Positions 51,235-59,294 of a stretch of DNA of 64,000 nucleotides are shown here, one piece after another (the first letter of the stretch is position 1; each line of letters starts with the position of its first letter). The stretch is from Dyadobacter subterraneus. Lineage in GTDB: Bacteria > Bacteroidota > Bacteroidia > Cytophagales > Spirosomataceae. A program made the translations under genes and the position numbers. Under the pieces are notes generated by a model. It was given only the letters and a program-made list of their open reading frames with translations. It made no database searches and was not told where the DNA came from. The DNA lies in assembly GCF_015221875.1 (NCBI RefSeq), contig NZ_JACYGY010000001.1:62001-126000 (forward strand). The letters run 5' to 3'.

Positions 51235-52044
51235 TTATGCATCCCGATATTCAGCACCTTCTGCTTTACCGGAAAAGAAAGATCGCGGATGCTGACCGGA
51301 GAATTCTTTGAAGTCGTGAATAAAATGTGACTGATCATAGTATCCGCATTCGTAGGCAATTTTAGTAAGTGATTTCTGAGAATCTCCATACATATTTAAT
51401 GCGGATTGAAAGCGGACAATTCTGGCATATAACTTGGGACTGAAACCTGAAAACGCTTTAAATTTTCTTTCAAATTGTCGGGTTGATAAAAAACTTTCTT
51501 CGGCCATTTGTTGAACATTCGTAGTGCCTCTTGACTGAATGATATTGCAAATCGATGCAAATACGGCAGGTTCATGTCTGTAATTCCGGCTTATCTTTTC
51601 TTCAAGAAATGCCGAAATAATAATAACTCTTTCTTCATTGGTTTTTGCCAGCATCATTTTTTCTTCAAGAATTTTGCCCTCATTTCCCATCAAAGTTGGA
51701 AGATCCGGCATTTCGTTGCTTAATTCATCTGATGGCATTGAAAACAATAGTGGCAGCGTAAAAGGATAGAGATAAGCGCCAAAAATCCCAAAATTTCGGT
51801 GTACGATAAAACGACGAAAATTTTGAGACTGACCATGCAGACCGGAGCTGAAGGATGTTTCAATCTTATCTTTTGAGAAAATTTCATCAAAAGGAGTTTG
51901 GTAATGAAAAATCATTTCTGCGCATCCATCCGGCATAACCCGATGAATGTAGGGTTTTTCCGTACTTACTTCGTCTTCCAAAACCCAGAAGCATCTGACA
52001 AATCCGGAAAGTTTTGATGATGGAGAAATGGTTAAATATTTCAT
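51235..52044 (-). CDS. AraC-family transcriptional regulator (DUF6597 sensor)
   Basis: A 269-residue regulator. The N-terminal DUF6597-like part (about 1-115) starts YLTISPSSKLSGFVRCFWVLEDE with HRVMPDGCAEMIFHY. The AraC DNA-binding domain (about 160-262) has MAEESFLSTRQFERKFKAFSGFSPKLYARIVRFQSALNMYG and LTKIAYECGYYDQSHFIHDFKEFSGQHPRSFF. It is the first of five same-strand genes and may control the VOC-DUF1003 set after it. The effector is unknown. Confidence 0.88.
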   Translation of the reverse strand: MKYLTISPSSKLSGFVRCFWVLEDEVSTEKPYIHRVMPDGCAEMIFHYQTPFDEIFSKDKIETSFSSGLHGQSQNFRRFIVHRNFGIFGAYLYPFTLPLLFSMPSDELSNEMPDLPTLMGNEGKILEEKMMLAKTNEERVIIISAFLEEKISRNYRHEPAVFASICNIIQSRGTTNVQQMAEESFLSTRQFERKFKAFSGFSPKLYARIVRFQSALNMYGDSQKSLTKIAYECGYYDQSHFIHDFKEFSGQHPRSFFSGKAEGAEYRDA

Positions 52045-52479
52045 AAGTCCGTAAGTTGATGTTAACCGAAACCTTCAATATTTGAAATAGAAGATACGTT
52101 TATGAATTACGCTGGAAATGATTCCTGTCATTTTTTATAGTTCTTGATAGCTATAATTTTGACGGTAATATATAAAGATAACTATCTGTAAAATAAGACG
52201 GATGGAAAAGTATGATTACTTTTGTACTAAAAATCAATAGGTACATTTCCAAATTCCTTTGATACATTTGAATCATAATTCATGGTAATATTTTAAATTG
52301 ATCAGATAAAACAAATAACAAAAGCTGCGTGTTTGCAGTATTGGAATTTTGAAATGCTGATTTTTTAGAACTATTATCCAAATTAGAATTGTTATTAATA
52401 ACAACTGGTAACTTTGCCGGAAGAAATTAAAATCAGTTTTCTTTACTCAGTCGATTACTAATTATACTCAGTTTCTGTC
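52045..52479. other. Divergent intergenic region, AraC regulator / JmjC-like cupin
   Basis: 435 AT-rich bases without a convincing ORF or RNA gene. It contains the plus-strand promoter listed next; the minus-strand promoter of the AraC gene is not obvious. A weak AAAAGTATGATTACTTTT-type dyad is at about 52207-52224. Confidence 0.45.
52409..52416 (+). promoter_or_regulatory. Candidate promoter of the JmjC-like cupin gene
   Basis: TAACTTTG matches TAnnTTTG exactly, with a TTG at 52389-52391, 17 bases upstream. The leader would be about 57 bases. Confidence 0.5.
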
Positions 52480-53334
52480 ATGAAATTAGTGCCAATAGAA
52501 AAGCGTACGGGACTTACCCGTGAAGAATTTATTGAAAATTATCTTAAACCAAGTCGCCCGGTTGTTTTCACAGATTTGGCAAAAGATTGGCCGGCGATGC
52601 AAAAATGGACATTTGAATGGCTTCGTGAAAACCACGGACAAATTGAAATTCCATTGGTGGATAACCACATGCACGATGCCGATAAGTATTTCCAGATCGC
52701 CAAAACGATGAAATTTGGGGAATACCTTTCATTAATCGAAAAGGGCCCGACAGATTTAAGACTTTTCCTTTTTGATATTTTCAAAAAAGCACCTTCTCTG
52801 ACAGAAGATATCCGTTTTCCAACGATTATGGACGGATTTTTGAAATATTATAAATTTGTATTTTTTGGTGGTGAAGGTTCCATTACAAACCTGCACTATG
52901 ATATGGATTGCTCAAATGTATTTTTGACGCAGTTCCATACACGCAAACAGGTTATTTTATTCTCACCAGAAGAAAGCACAAGACTTTATCAGCATCCATT
53001 TACGGTAATGAGCAAAGTGGATCCGATTAATCCGGATTACGAGCGCTTCCCGGCAATGAAAGGTGCGGTGGGTTATGAAACGACTTTACTTCACGGCGAA
53101 ACGATATTTATTCCTTCACTCTGGTGGCACTATATCCGATATATTGATGGAGGATTCAGTCTTGCTTTGAGAGCTAATAATTCTGTTTTTACTGCCGTTC
53201 GAGGTGGTATGAATCTTGTTCGTCACACGGTGGTGGATAAGGGAATGGCTTCTCTTTTAGGAATTGAATGGCAGCATTGGAAAGAGAAAAAAGCGGTTGA
53301 AAAAGCACAGCAACTTATCGCTCAGGAAGCATAG
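52480..53334 (+). CDS. JmjC-like cupin (Cupin_8) Fe(II)/2-oxoglutarate oxygenase candidate
   Basis: A 284-residue cytosolic protein. KPSRPVVFTDLAKDWPAMQKWTFEWL is the N-terminal block of the FIH/JmjC-like Cupin_8 family. The iron site HxD is His139-Asp141 in NLHYDMD, and the distal His is His217 in SLWWHYI. The segment ILFSPEESTRLYQHPF, which closes the barrel, is present. These enzymes hydroxylate proteins, tRNA or small molecules; the substrate is unknown here. It is 76 bases upstream of uvrB. Confidence 0.85.
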   Translation: MKLVPIEKRTGLTREEFIENYLKPSRPVVFTDLAKDWPAMQKWTFEWLRENHGQIEIPLVDNHMHDADKYFQIAKTMKFGEYLSLIEKGPTDLRLFLFDIFKKAPSLTEDIRFPTIMDGFLKYYKFVFFGGEGSITNLHYDMDCSNVFLTQFHTRKQVILFSPEESTRLYQHPFTVMSKVDPINPDYERFPAMKGAVGYETTLLHGETIFIPSLWWHYIRYIDGGFSLALRANNSVFTAVRGGMNLVRHTVVDKGMASLLGIEWQHWKEKKAVEKAQQLIAQEA

Positions 53335-53410
53335 AGGAATCTGACGCATTCCAAAGAAACTATTTTATCTTTGGAATGCGTTATGACTTGTATTCCTTTT
53401 ATGTTTTGAT

Positions 53411-55429
53411 ATGAATTTTGAACTCACTTCCGAATACCAGCCTACGGGAGATCAGCCCGAGGCAATCAGACAACTTTTAGAGGGAATTGCAGCCGGAGAA
53501 CCCGCTCAGACGCTATTGGGTGTAACGGGTTCGGGAAAGACTTTTACCGTAGCGAATGTCGTGGCGGAAATAAATCGTCCCACGTTGGTACTAAGCCATA
53601 ATAAAACTTTGGCCGCCCAGCTTTATGGCGAGTTTAAGCAGTTTTTTCCAAATAACGCGGTTGAATATTTTATTAGTTACTACGACTATTATCAGCCGGA
53701 AGCTTTTATTTCAAGCACAAATACGTACATCGAAAAGGACCTGATGATCAATCAGGAAATTGATAAATTACGACTGCATACCGTTTCTTCGCTCATGAGC
53801 GGACGCCGGGATGTTTTGGTAGTTGCCTCTGTATCATGTATTTATGGTGCCGGAAACCCGAATGAATATAAAAAGAGTATTGTAAAAGCAAAGCTTGGTG
53901 ATATCGTAAGTCGCAACCAGTTTTTATTCAGACTGGTAGAAATTCTTTACAGTCGTACCGAAGTAGAATTCGGTCGCGGGACTTTCAGGGTTAAGGGAGA
54001 TACGGTTGATGTTTATCCAGGTTATGCAGATTTCGCATATCGGTTCATCTTTTTTGGAGATGAGATTGAAGAAATTCAGCGTATTGAACCGGATTCCGGA
54101 AAGAAAATTTCAAGTGAAAAAGCGGTTTCAATTTTTCCTGCTAATCTCTTCGTGACAGGACGCGATGTTCTTTCTCAATCCATTAAAGAAATTCAGGATG
54201 ATCTGGTCAAACAGATCAATTATTTCACCAGCAATGGAAGAGTATCAGAAGCAGAGCGTGTGAAAGAACGTACGGAATTTGATATGGAAATGATGCGTGA
54301 ACTTGGTTATTGTTCTGGTATTGAGAACTATTCGAGATACTTTGATCGCCGAATTCCGGGTCAGCGCCCTTTTTGTTTGCTGGATTATTTCCCGGAAGAT
54401 TTCCTGATGGTTGTTGATGAAAGTCATGCCACTATGCCGCAGCTTAAAGCGATGTGGGGCGGCGACCGTTCCAGAAAAGAAGCGTTGGTAGAATATGGTT
54501 TCCGTTTGCCATCAGCTTTGGATAATCGCCCACTGACTTTCCAGGAATTTGAAGATTTAACGCCACAGACGATTTTTGTAAGCGCAACGCCGGCAGAATA
54601 TGAATTACGTCGTTCGGATGGTGTTGTGGTTGAACAGATTATTCGTCCGACGGGCTTGCTCGATCCTGAAATTGAAGTGCGTCCAAGTTTGAATCAGATC
54701 GATGATTTGTTGGAGGAAATTACAATCCGTATCAAACAAGGCGACCGCGTTCTGATCACTACTTTGACCAAAAGAATGGCAGAGGAACTGAGTAAATATC
54801 TGGATCGTGTCGGGATAAAATGTCGTTACATCCATTCAGAAGTTAAAGCATTGGATCGTGTTGAAATTCTTCGTGAATTACGTCTTGGTGTCTTCGATGT
54901 TCTGGTTGGAGTTAACCTTTTGCGTGAAGGTCTGGATTTACCGGAAGTTTCTCTGGTAGCAATTATGGATGCGGATAAAGAAGGTTTTTTAAGAGATATT
55001 CGTTCGTTGATTCAAACAATCGGTCGTGCGGCACGGAATGAAAACGGGAAGGTTTTGATGTACGCTGATGTAATGACCGGTTCGATGGAACAGGCAATTA
55101 GTGAAACAAACCGCCGCCGTGCAATTCAACTTGCTTATAACCAAGAACATGGAATAACTCCGAAAACGATTCTGAAATCGAAAGAAGCAATTATGGAACA
55201 AACATCCGTCGCCGATTCGAAACCAAGAAAAATATATGTTGAACCATCCGAAATCCGGGTAGCTGCTGATCCTGTTGTTCAATACATGGGTAAAAACGAT
55301 CTGCAAAAATTGATTGTAGAAACGCAGAAGAAAATGGAAAGTGCTGCGAAGGATATGGACTTTTTGGAAGCAGCGCGGTTGCGTGATGAGTTGCTGCAGT
55401 TGAAGGAGCGGGCTAAGGAGAAGGTTTAA
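53411..55429 (+). CDS. uvrB: Excinuclease ABC subunit B
   Basis: The damage-verification helicase of nucleotide excision repair. 672 residues, with Walker A GVTGSGKTFTVANVV (about 39-53). The beta-hairpin region SYYDYYQPEAFISSTNTYIEKD inserts at the lesion. Helicase motifs include VVDESHATMPQ, FVSATPAEYEL, YIHSEVKALDRVEILRELRLGVFDVLVGVNLLREGLDLPEVSLVAIMDADKEGFLR and QTIGRAARN. The C-terminal UVR motif, LIVETQKKMESAAKDMDFLEAARLRDELLQLKE, is complete. It ends at a bidirectional terminator. Confidence 0.97.
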   Translation: MNFELTSEYQPTGDQPEAIRQLLEGIAAGEPAQTLLGVTGSGKTFTVANVVAEINRPTLVLSHNKTLAAQLYGEFKQFFPNNAVEYFISYYDYYQPEAFISSTNTYIEKDLMINQEIDKLRLHTVSSLMSGRRDVLVVASVSCIYGAGNPNEYKKSIVKAKLGDIVSRNQFLFRLVEILYSRTEVEFGRGTFRVKGDTVDVYPGYADFAYRFIFFGDEIEEIQRIEPDSGKKISSEKAVSIFPANLFVTGRDVLSQSIKEIQDDLVKQINYFTSNGRVSEAERVKERTEFDMEMMRELGYCSGIENYSRYFDRRIPGQRPFCLLDYFPEDFLMVVDESHATMPQLKAMWGGDRSRKEALVEYGFRLPSALDNRPLTFQEFEDLTPQTIFVSATPAEYELRRSDGVVVEQIIRPTGLLDPEIEVRPSLNQIDDLLEEITIRIKQGDRVLITTLTKRMAEELSKYLDRVGIKCRYIHSEVKALDRVEILRELRLGVFDVLVGVNLLREGLDLPEVSLVAIMDADKEGFLRDIRSLIQTIGRAARNENGKVLMYADVMTGSMEQAISETNRRRAIQLAYNQEHGITPKTILKSKEAIMEQTSVADSKPRKIYVEPSEIRVAADPVVQYMGKNDLQKLIVETQKKMESAAKDMDFLEAARLRDELLQLKERAKEKV

Positions 55430-55450
55430 ATATTGTAATTTAGTCTTTAC

Positions 55451-55495
55451 AAAAAAAAGCTCTGCATCTTCTGTTTAGATGCAGAGCTTTTTTTT
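55451..55495. terminator. Bidirectional terminator, uvrB / deoxyribonucleotidase
   Basis: 19-base perfect arms AAAAAAAAGCTCTGCATCT around a 7-base loop give an intrinsic terminator with a T8 tract in both directions, between the convergent genes. Confidence 0.9.
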
Positions 55496-55514
55496 CATTA
55501 GCAATTTCAAAATA

Positions 55515-56054
55515 CTATACTGTTGCCAAATTCTTTTTCAACAATTCCACAGCCTCAATCCAGTTATTAACCCTCGTGTGTTTGGTCACATTGATATTAT
55601 GTCCGGCCGTAAAAAGTATAGGCATTCCTTTGTGGAAATCAAGATTTTTTAAGTGATCGTCAATCAAAAAGTCGGTGCCAATAACGCTCTTATCTCCGCA
55701 GAAAATAATATTTTTCCAGGAAATAAACGGAAAGTGTTCAGCCAGCCAGTCATGTTTTTCAAGCAAAGAATTTGGGAATTCCATGGCCGCCGAAACGATA
55801 TAAATTTCAAAATCTTCCTGCAATTCTTTCAGTGCTTCAACAGCACCTTCTATAAGCGGCGCGTTTCGGAAAAATCCCGGTTTGTATATAAGACTTCTTG
55901 CCTTATCAGGTTCCGGAAAAGCAAAATCTTCCGGTTTCCCCAACAGATCTTTTTTATCAACGCGAACTCCAAATTCTTGTTCGTATAATTTTATCCAGTT
56001 TGTTTCAATATCTGCTATGACATTATCCATGTCTATGGCTACTGTTTTCTTCAT
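55515..56054 (-). CDS. 5'(3')-deoxyribonucleotidase (HAD family)
   Basis: A 179-residue HAD phosphatase. MKKTVAIDMDNVIADIETNW carries the nucleophile DMDNV. IYIVSAAMEFPNSLLEKHDWLAEHFPF is motif 2, and FCGDKSVIGTDFLIDDHLKNLDFHKGMPILFTAGHN carries the acidic motif DD. It dephosphorylates deoxyribonucleoside monophosphates and so limits dNTP pools. It is divergent from a DeoR-type regulator gene, with a shared 117-base control region that contains repeated TTTGCAA motifs. Confidence 0.88.
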   Translation of the reverse strand: MKKTVAIDMDNVIADIETNWIKLYEQEFGVRVDKKDLLGKPEDFAFPEPDKARSLIYKPGFFRNAPLIEGAVEALKELQEDFEIYIVSAAMEFPNSLLEKHDWLAEHFPFISWKNIIFCGDKSVIGTDFLIDDHLKNLDFHKGMPILFTAGHNINVTKHTRVNNWIEAVELLKKNLATV

Positions 56055-56107
56055 TTTATGTTAAAGGTTTTGTTTTGTGCGATTTTATGCAACAAATGTA
56101 AATATTA

Positions 56108-56166
56108 TTTGCAATAAGTTGCAATGTTGTATTTAAATTAATTATTATATTTGCAAAAAGTTGAAT
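56108..56166. promoter_or_regulatory. Direct operator repeats and promoter between dNT and DeoR genes
   Basis: TTTGCAATAAGTTGCAA (56108-56124) and TTTGCAAAAAGTTGAA (56150-56165) are spaced 42 bases apart, four helix turns. A third related TTATGCAACAAATG is at about 56086-56099. The second copy overlaps a perfect -7 element TATATTTG (56146-56153). This suits autoregulation by the DeoR protein. Confidence 0.5.
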
Positions 56167-56171
56167 ATGTT

Positions 56172-56921
56172 ATGCTTAAAGAAGAACGTTTTCAGGTAAT
56201 TCTAACCCAGCTTGGACAAGATCAAAAGGTTCATTTAACCGATCTGAGCCATATATTAAAAGTGTCGGAGGACACAGTTCGTCGAGATATTAAGGAGCTT
56301 GCCGATCAGGGACTTCTGAAATCTGTAAGGGGAGGAGCCGTGCCGCATTCACCAGGTCCGCATCATTTCAAGGATCGGATTGAATACGGAAATGAGCAAA
56401 AACGAATTATTGCAAACAAGGCTTTACGTTTTCTAAAAGACGGGCAGGTTGCCATTTTTGATGGCGGAACATCGGCTATGTTAATTGCTCAGGCATTACC
56501 AAAAGATATTCATTTGACGGTCGTAACAAACAGCTTTCCAATTGCCAGTATTTTAGAAGAACATGAAAAAGTGGAGGTCTTATTTGCGGGTGGAAGGCTG
56601 ATAAAAAATTCTTTCGTTACTATCGGAAATGAAACCATTCAATATTTCAGAAAATTCAGAGTAGATATATGCTTTTCGGGAATTTGCAGTATTCATCCTG
56701 AACTTGGCGTAACAGGTCCGGATTATGAAGAAAGTGAAGTCAAACGAGCTATGGTGGAGTCTTCCAAAGAAATCATTGCGCTTTCAACGTTAGAGAAATT
56801 AGGAACCGCCGAAGCATATTATGTTTGTCCGACCAATCAGTTAACGACAATTATAACCGATCAGCCGGACAATCTGGATGCTTTCGAAATCTATAAATCG
56901 ATGGGAATTAAAATGGTTTAG
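56172..56921 (+). CDS. DeoR/GlpR-family transcriptional regulator
   Basis: A 249-residue repressor. The N-terminal winged helix has ERFQVILTQLGQDQKVHLTDLSHILKVSEDTVRRDIKELADQGLLKSVRGGAVP. The sugar-phosphate-binding DeoRC domain has LRFLKDGQVAIFDGGTSAMLIAQALPKDIHLTVVTNSFPIASIL and CFSGICSIHPELGVTGPDYEESEVKRAMVESSKEIIAL. The frame is open to a TTG at 56151, but that codon overlaps the -7 element, so the ATG at 56172 is chosen. No sugar catabolic gene is adjacent. The divergent nucleotidase gene is the obvious partner. Confidence 0.9.
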   Translation: MLKEERFQVILTQLGQDQKVHLTDLSHILKVSEDTVRRDIKELADQGLLKSVRGGAVPHSPGPHHFKDRIEYGNEQKRIIANKALRFLKDGQVAIFDGGTSAMLIAQALPKDIHLTVVTNSFPIASILEEHEKVEVLFAGGRLIKNSFVTIGNETIQYFRKFRVDICFSGICSIHPELGVTGPDYEESEVKRAMVESSKEIIALSTLEKLGTAEAYYVCPTNQLTTIITDQPDNLDAFEIYKSMGIKMV

Positions 56922-57073
56922 TTTTCATCTTCAGAAGTTTGTTCGATCTTGTGAAAAGTATTGTCTATCGTTTTTGTCTCCTGATTTAAAACATTGGCAA
57001 AACCCAACATATAGGCAATAGTGAAGTACCTGAGCCATTTAATGGCAGCAAGTATTATTTTATTGATTTTCAT
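56918..57073 (-). CDS. Possible small membrane-associated protein
   Basis: A 51-codon frame MKINKIILAAIKWLRYFTIAYMLGFANVLNQETKTIDNTFHKIEQTSEDEN with one hydrophobic or amphipathic helix and an acidic tail. It is convergent with the DeoR gene and overlaps its end by 4 bases. No family recognised. The frame extends to 57145, but the upstream part looks random. Only length and composition support it. Confidence 0.35.
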   Translation of the reverse strand: MKINKIILAAIKWLRYFTIAYMLGFANVLNQETKTIDNTFHKIEQTSEDEN

Positions 57074-57200
57074 GATTTCTGAATTGAAGTATAAAACAAG
57101 CCGAAGACTTTCTTCCTGAATAGGAAATAAAGAGTACCAGAACAATAATCGCTTTGCTTTTCGACAAAAAGAATGTTATAAATCCCGCAGAAGGAACCTG

Positions 57201-57590
57201 CTAGGAAATGAAATCAGGGAAATCGTCAGAGGAATTGTAAGCAAGGTTGAAGCCTCGGAACCGAAGAATTGTATTTTGAAGGAGTTTTTGAAAAAGACAA
57301 GTTTGTCTGTTTATTGTAATTTGAACAAAATTCTCCAATCTTTCTGAAAGCAGTTTTATTAGAGGATATTGTGAATTGAGGTTCTGATATAAATTACTTC
57401 TTTTAGTTATTACGGAAAACGCAGCAACTTTTCTCTGGTTATTTAAATTAAACTGATCAACTCGTTCAATCAGAACAGGTTTTCCAAATTGAAGATTGTT
57501 CTGATAATAAGAAATTCCGGATGACAGAAACAGGAAAAATAGCCAACTGAAAATTGGGATTTTGAGGTTGATATTTTGTCTCTGTTTCAT
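57201..57590 (-). CDS. Hypothetical single-pass membrane or exported protein
   Basis: A 129-residue frame with an N-terminal hydrophobic segment PIFSWLFFLFLSSGISYY and a polar, Asn/Gln/Leu-rich remainder with no recognised motif. It begins 7 bases after the stop of the upstream SDR gene on the same strand, suggesting a two-gene unit. Function unknown. The region 56922-57597 has no better frame. Confidence 0.45.
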   Translation of the reverse strand: MKQRQNINLKIPIFSWLFFLFLSSGISYYQNNLQFGKPVLIERVDQFNLNNQRKVAAFSVITKRSNLYQNLNSQYPLIKLLSERLENFVQITINRQTCLFQKLLQNTILRFRGFNLAYNSSDDFPDFIS

Positions 57591-57597
57591 ATCTTGA

Positions 57598-58377
57598 TTA
57601 TTTTGCTCCCATCCTTATCGCACCATCCAATCGTATTACTTCGCCGTTTAACATCGGATTTTCCACGATTGATTTTGCCAGCAAAGCATATTCAGATGGT
57701 TTTCCCAAACGTGATGGAAATGGCACTTGTTGTCCAAGAGAAATTCTGGCTTCCTCCGGCAAATCCATTAATAGCGGTGTTTCAAACAATCCTGGTGCAA
57801 TGGTCATTACCCGAATACCTGCTTTTGCAAATTCGCGTGCTATTGGTAAAGTCATACTTACAATACCACCTTTGCTGGCAGCATAAGCCGCTTGGCCTAT
57901 TTGACCGTCATATGCTGCAACAGATGCTGTATTTATAATAACGCCGCGCTCACCTTCGATATTCGGTTCATTTTTTTCCAAAGCAAAACCTGCCAAACGA
58001 ATCACATTAAATGTCCCAAACAGGTTGATCCGAATCGTTTTTTCAAAGGCTTCTAACGAATGTGGTCCATAAATTCCATCGACTTTTCCAATGGTTTTCC
58101 GGGCAATTGCAATACCTGCGCAATTCACAACAATCTGAATCGAACCAAATATTTCCAAAGCAGAATTAATAGCCAATTTGACATCAACTTCATCTGCTAC
58201 GTCTGTTTTTACAAATTTTAATTTGCCAGGAAATTCCTGTTCAAGTGATTTTCCCGAAGTCTCGTTGAGGTCAAGTATAACAGCATTGGCTCCTTGTGAA
58301 AGAAATAATCTCGCTGTGGCTTCGCCAAGCCCGGAAGCTCCGCCGGTAATAAGTGCTGTGGAGTTTTGTAGTTGCAT
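57598..58377 (-). CDS. SDR of the 3-hydroxyacyl-CoA dehydrogenase type 2 (HSD10) group
   Basis: A 259-residue Rossmann oxidoreductase. The NAD-binding [15 protein letters not shown] is at about 11-25. [35 protein letters not shown] carries the NCAG motif. The catalytic Ser-Tyr-Lys set lies in [23 protein letters not shown], and [41 protein letters not shown] is characteristic of the HSD17B10 group. It likely oxidises 3-hydroxyacyl-CoA in fatty-acid or branched-chain catabolism. Confidence 0.9.
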   Translation of the reverse strand: MQLQNSTALITGGASGLGEATARLFLSQGANAVILDLNETSGKSLEQEFPGKLKFVKTDVADEVDVKLAINSALEIFGSIQIVVNCAGIAIARKTIGKVDGIYGPHSLEAFEKTIRINLFGTFNVIRLAGFALEKNEPNIEGERGVIINTASVAAYDGQIGQAAYAASKGGIVSMTLPIAREFAKAGIRVMTIAPGLFETPLLMDLPEEARISLGQQVPFPSRLGKPSEYALLAKSIVENPMLNGEVIRLDGAIRMGAK

Positions 58378-58403
58378 GAAGTGTGCAGGCTAATTACTGT
58401 TAA

Positions 58404-58589
58404 TTACTTATCACTTCTATGTCGATTCAATATATGGTCCGGGATAGGGTGTTTTTCTAAGAATGCGCGGGCTTCATCGTTTTTCCTCTGCGCCGCCGGA
58501 GATATCGGTACATCATTTAAAGATTTATCAATAAAAATTCCACCATACATTGGCTTTTTATCAACAACTTTTGATTCTAACGATTTCAT
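58404..58589 (-). CDS. Small hypothetical protein paired with the DUF6934 gene
   Basis: A 61-residue frame, MKSLESKVVDKKPMYGGIFIDKSLNDVPISPAAQRKNDEARAFLEKHPIPDHILNRHRSDK: charged, with a predicted short helix and no signal peptide. It begins 11 bases after the stop of the DUF6934 gene, so they are likely co-translated. No family recognised. Confidence 0.6.
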   Translation of the reverse strand: MKSLESKVVDKKPMYGGIFIDKSLNDVPISPAAQRKNDEARAFLEKHPIPDHILNRHRSDK

Positions 58590-58600
58590 ATTTAGGTAGT

Positions 58601-59053
58601 TTAATCTGAATTATTGACATTTTTAACAATCAAAAAACTATCAAATGACAAGTTTGGTTCAAACGGAACCCATTCATTATTTATTGATCCGTATATAATT
58701 AAATCCTTCCGAAGATCAAGATAAACTTTATTTATAGAAATCTGGTATAATCGTGTTCGGGATTTTGAACTACCTTTGAAATAAACTGTCCTATCAGGGA
58801 ATTCAATAGTAAAAAGAATAATCGCATTCATGACGGTAGCTAAAATTTCTGGCATATCACCATTGTTTGTAATAGACAAATCATTTTCCTCGCCAGTGAA
58901 TGGATTATAGTCTAATAAAGCTAGGTTGTATAATTCAGGAGATAACTGCATAAATTGTATTACTTTTTCAAAAACACCTCGCTTCCCAACACTTTGGAAC
59001 TGAAAACGTGTGTTATTATCACTTATGTTTAATGTGTATGGTTTGTAATTCAT
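58601..59053 (-). CDS. DUF6934-family protein
   Basis: A 150-residue cytosolic protein MNYKPYTLNISDNNTRFQFQSVGKRGVFEKVIQFMQLSPELYNLALLDYNPFTGEENDLSITNNGDMPEILATVMNAIILF, then GSSKSRTRLYQISINKVYLDL. The VGKRG, YNLALLDY, NNGDMPEILATV and SKSRTRLYQ blocks match what I recall of DUF6934, a Bacteroidota-restricted family of unknown role, usually followed by a short ORF as here. A toxin-antitoxin-like arrangement is possible but only suggested by the layout. Confidence 0.72.
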   Translation of the reverse strand: MNYKPYTLNISDNNTRFQFQSVGKRGVFEKVIQFMQLSPELYNLALLDYNPFTGEENDLSITNNGDMPEILATVMNAIILFTIEFPDRTVYFKGSSKSRTRLYQISINKVYLDLRKDLIIYGSINNEWVPFEPNLSFDSFLIVKNVNNSD

Positions 59054-59217
59054 TACATACTGATAAACTTTTTTAGGTTACACGGAATATCACAGGGCAA
59101 AAAAGAACGTAAGCCGCACGAATCTCAGAGGTAAAGATTTCCATCAGAGTGACACCTCCCAATCTTTTGCATTATTAATACGTAATCCATCAACATAAGT
59201 TACAGAACCAAAAGAAA

Positions 59218-59258
59218 AAGGAGTTTCACAAAGAAAAAAATCTCTGTGAAACTCCTTA
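59218..59258 (-). terminator. Hairpin terminator after ileS
   Basis: 13-base arms AAGGAGTTTCACA and complement with a loop of about 15 bases, followed on the minus strand by TTTTTC. It lies 37 bases after the ileS stop. Confidence 0.8.
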
Positions 59259-59294
59259 TTTTAAACTCCTCTAACTCTGCGTTTCCTAAACAGA

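Noticed and set aside
51168-51389. 74-residue N-terminal extension of the VOC gene
   Set aside because: It overlaps the 3' end of the AraC gene, has no homology to VOC proteins, and a normal start exists at 51167.
56151-56171. Earlier TTG start of the DeoR gene
   Set aside because: The TTG lies within the TATATTTG promoter element, so it would not be transcribed.
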